A model generated the notes under the pieces. It did not search any database. It worked only from the letters and a program-made list of their open reading frames with translations, and was not told the DNA's origin. Below are positions 61,800-64,000 of a stretch of 64,000 bases of DNA, piece after piece. The stretch comes from Polytrichum commune (lineage: Eukaryota; Streptophyta; Polytrichopsida; Polytrichales; Polytrichaceae). Both the position numbers and the translations under genes were made by a program. The stretch spans positions 37,808,429 through 37,872,428 of the forward strand of contig OX485804.1 in the NCBI GenBank assembly GCA_950295325.1. Direction: 5' to 3'. Every line of letters starts with the position of its first letter. Position 1 is the first letter of the stretch.

Positions 61800-62040
61800 G
61801 GGAACTATCGTATACAAGCACACCTCTCATTCATCCAACATTATATATATATATATATATATAAACCCCGTGAAATAGCATACAACTTAGATATTCCTTT
61901 TCCAAGATAAGTTAACACTAGAATTAGCTTCAAAAACCTCAAATCACTCTAGTCGAAGTCATTTGAGATAAATTGACAACCAACCTCTAGAAGGGGTCAA
62001 GATTTTAGGTTGGATGGATGAGAGGAACACTCGTATACAT
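61800..62040 (+). mobile_element. family-B inverted-repeat element, uninterrupted
   Basis: The left end CGTATACAAGCACACCTCTC then ATTCATCCAACAT and the right end GGTTGGATGGATGAGAGGAA then CACTCGTATAC are inverted copies over about 33 bp. The interior (CAAATCACTCTAGTCGAAGT) links it to the copies at 35454, 38483 and 40305. An (AT)n run sits inside the left part. Confidence 0.75.
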
Positions 62041-62069
62041 AGAGTCCCTCTATCCCACATGGAAACACC

Positions 62070-62280
62070 GAACAAGGAGATCCGGCTGCTAGTTACAAAT
62101 GAATCGGTTGAGTTTGAGAAACAACCGATTGAAGTTCAAGACATTAGGACGATTCCCCGTCATTTTAGAAGACTCTATACAATATACCCCACATCAACAA
62201 GGGGAAACAACCGAAAGATCACAACATGTAACCGGATGGACTTGGAAAACACTTGGATCTCGACCGATCATGCACCGGAA
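62070..62280 (+). repeat. DR2 copy
   Basis: Partner of 34448-34650. The two differ by small insertions such as the extra bases around CAACAAGGGGAAACAACCG. A 148-codon frame runs through and beyond it, but the other copy does not preserve that frame over the same stretch, so I do not call a gene. Confidence 0.75.
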
Positions 62281-62651
62281 ATCCTCCCGGGGGCGGGGCA
62301 ACTGCATGGACGAACGAGCATGAAGGGTGGCCATGATGAGCACTTCCTTTTCCCCCCAACTCCTTCCAAAGCTCCTCGCTCCTCAGGTTTGAAGGGCAGT
62401 GGCAGGTGCAGATCGATGGAGCTCCTCATTACTACATTCCATCCAAACAAATCGCATTAAAGAGGAGACTGCCAGTGCTACCTTCCTCCTCAGTAACGCC
62501 GCGATTCAATCTTTAAAGCAATTCGGGAAATTATTACTTGCATCCCCAGTCAGTCGTCGAAGACTGGCGATTGCAAGGAACATCTCTGACCAGCAGGCTA
62601 GGGCGGCCATTCAATTCACTTCACAAATGTCCGCTAGGCTACAAGGAGATG
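62281..62651. other. unassigned, codon-like composition
   Basis: A plus-strand frame through about 62460-62650 reads KQFGKLLLASPVSRRRLAIA and similar, with balanced composition but no recognised domain, start or splice context. It is cut by the left end of the pogo-like element. Confidence 0.35.
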
Positions 62652-63263
62652 CAGTAATCTCCCGCTTAAGTATGCGCTTTGAACCGGAGCCGTTGGTGCG
62701 CACTTAGTTGGCAGGTGCGTACTTCACTCATATCGTTACTGTTCCAGATTGGGGCTAGTCGGCATAAGTAACCGCTTACTTATGAAGAATACAGGTTAGG
62801 GTGCTCATGAAGCCGTTGGTTTTGTTCGGTCTCATCCTCATTGAGGCTTGATGTTGTTGATGGGCAAGCTTCGACGACCCCATAAGAAGAACCACCTATC
62901 GATGATGAAATCTAGTCTATCGAGAGACATGTGTTGAATTTGAAAGTGCTACCGACTTTCAAAGGCTCTGAAGCTCTACACAACACGGTCCTCGACGTTG
63001 ACGTCCGATTGCTTTGCTCCGATGTTCAAACGGAAGTTGGACAAAATGTATGATGAACCGTGACGATTGTTTGAGACGTGTCAGTGGAACGTTAACAAAC
63101 TGACATTGAATGTCAAGCGTAAAAAAATTCATGCATTCACGGAAAATGACTTTGCATGACATGTTCAAACAATAAAATATGAACCCTGATTTTTGTCAAA
63201 ACAATTGCGCACTTAACCGGGATGCGTACTTAACCGGGTGCATATTTAAGCGGGAGATTACTG
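62652..63263. mobile_element. pogo/Tigger-like non-autonomous element
   Basis: The left end CAGTAATCTCCCGCTTAAGT then ATGCGC matches the reversed right end at 24 of 26 positions. CAGT tips followed by CTTAAGT and further TTAAGTGCGC motifs (63205-63235) are typical of pogo/Tigger ends. The expected TA duplication is TA on the right (63264-63265) but TG on the left, one change. 612 bp with no intact transposase. Confidence 0.8.
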
Positions 63264-63741
63264 TAAGTCCACCACGGACGTCCAAGAGTAAAGACACAGC
63301 CAGTTCTGTGACCTCGATTCAGTCATATATGTATCATCCTGTCTTGGCGTTTATAGATCGATCGATCGTCTCCTCCTTCTGAACTTGTGGAATTTGTTGA
63401 GTTGCGTTGAGTTGCGCAAGAAGTTGAGAGGGACTCGGAAGTGGAGAGAATGATTTCATATATACTCTGATGTCTGAGTCGGCGTTCATACCATCACTCT
63501 GCATTGTGAGGTTGGGAATCGACGCGGAATTTGTTCTGCGTACGAGTCAGCGATTTTCAAGCGTAGTCGGACGGAGCAAGCATTGTGGCTCATGTTTCCT
63601 CTCAGGGAGTTGTGGATTTCTCATGCGGGCTCCTTCACTCAAGGCACCGGCAGCGAGGACAACATTTCTAGTCGTAATGCAAATCGTAATGAATGCAAAT
63701 GAAACAAATTCTATGGCTGCTTATGGCCATAGCCTTCAGAT

Positions 63742-63889
63742 GAAATGCGGAAAAAAACCAATCAGATGGCAATCTGGAGTAAATAATAGACGAATGTGGA
63801 AGTAATCAATCAGATTGGCAATTTGGACTAAATAATAGATGAATGCGGAAGAAACCAATCGGATGGCAATCTGGACTAAATAATACATG
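63742..63889. repeat. 49-bp tandem array, three units
   Basis: Units start near 63742, 63792 and 63841, each with GAATGYGGAAGAAACCAATC and ends like CTGGACTAAATAATA. Confidence 0.85.
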
Positions 63890-64000
63890 AAAGAAGCTTT
63901 AGTTTGGAGTGGATTAGTAGGGCTATAGTTTGTCAAGAGGTAGTTTGTTAAGAAGGTCACATCCAGAAGATAGGAGGACGTTCAAGAACTACATGCTAGC

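Noticed and set aside
62014-62460. Plus-strand frame of 148 codons
   Set aside because: It spans the right end of a family-B element and a DR2 repeat; the other DR2 copy does not keep the frame.
63470-63805. Plus-strand frame of 111 codons at the right edge
   Set aside because: It runs into the 49-bp tandem array, and no domain is recognisable.
1-64000. tRNA and rRNA genes
   Set aside because: Scanned by eye for tRNA B-box words (GGTTCRANYCC) and conserved rRNA cores; none convincing on either strand, though a covariance-model search was not possible.

Overview
The window looks like nuclear DNA of a land plant, probably one outside the flowering plants. The only clear host gene is a C2-domain phospholipase D (PLD) with plant-type GT-AG introns. 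Its sequence mixes traits of the seed-plant beta/gamma and delta classes. Short interstitial TTTAGGG-type tracts (plant telomere repeat) and plant transposon families support this. The species cannot be fixed from the sequence; a bryophyte or fern is a guess.

Layout. 1-10 kb is a Mutator-like (MULE) DNA transposon: a spliced, damaged transposase gene on the plus strand (DDE residues, SWIM zinc finger) facing a multi-exon minus-strand gene ending in a Ulp1/C48 cysteine protease, with zinc-finger exons upstream of it. Tandem arrays lie at its left edge (78 bp), in an intron of the minus-strand gene (57 bp) and to its right (24 and 23 bp). A 2.1-kb LTR-like element with a TATGT target duplication splits the 23-bp array. 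14.2-14.4 kb is an indel-free 14 x 14-bp array. 18.3-18.55 kb is a long foldback. 19.9-24.0 kb is a second LTR-type element (TG...CA ends, ATGTG duplication) carrying one uninterrupted 667-codon antisense frame. 25.5-29.7 kb is an old Ty3/gypsy fossil.

34-42 kb is a mosaic of small non-autonomous DNA transposons. There are hAT-like elements with 8-bp duplications, a Harbinger-like element with TAA duplications, and a further inverted-repeat family (B) into which the hAT-like elements have inserted twice. 43.5-53.0 kb is the PLD gene, modelled with 11 exons and 945 residues; its introns are loaded with a dispersed repeat (DR1) and a CACTA-like inverted-repeat element. 53-64 kb is gene-poor: a triplicated minus-strand coding remnant, DR1 copies, microsatellites, another family-B element and a pogo-like element.

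How things work together. PLD would make phosphatidic acid at membranes. Everything else recognised is mobile or repetitive DNA. The MULE transposase and the protease/zinc-finger gene are probably one autonomous element's gene set, now decaying. No tRNA, rRNA, CRISPR or bacterial-type operon was seen. All exon models were made by eye.
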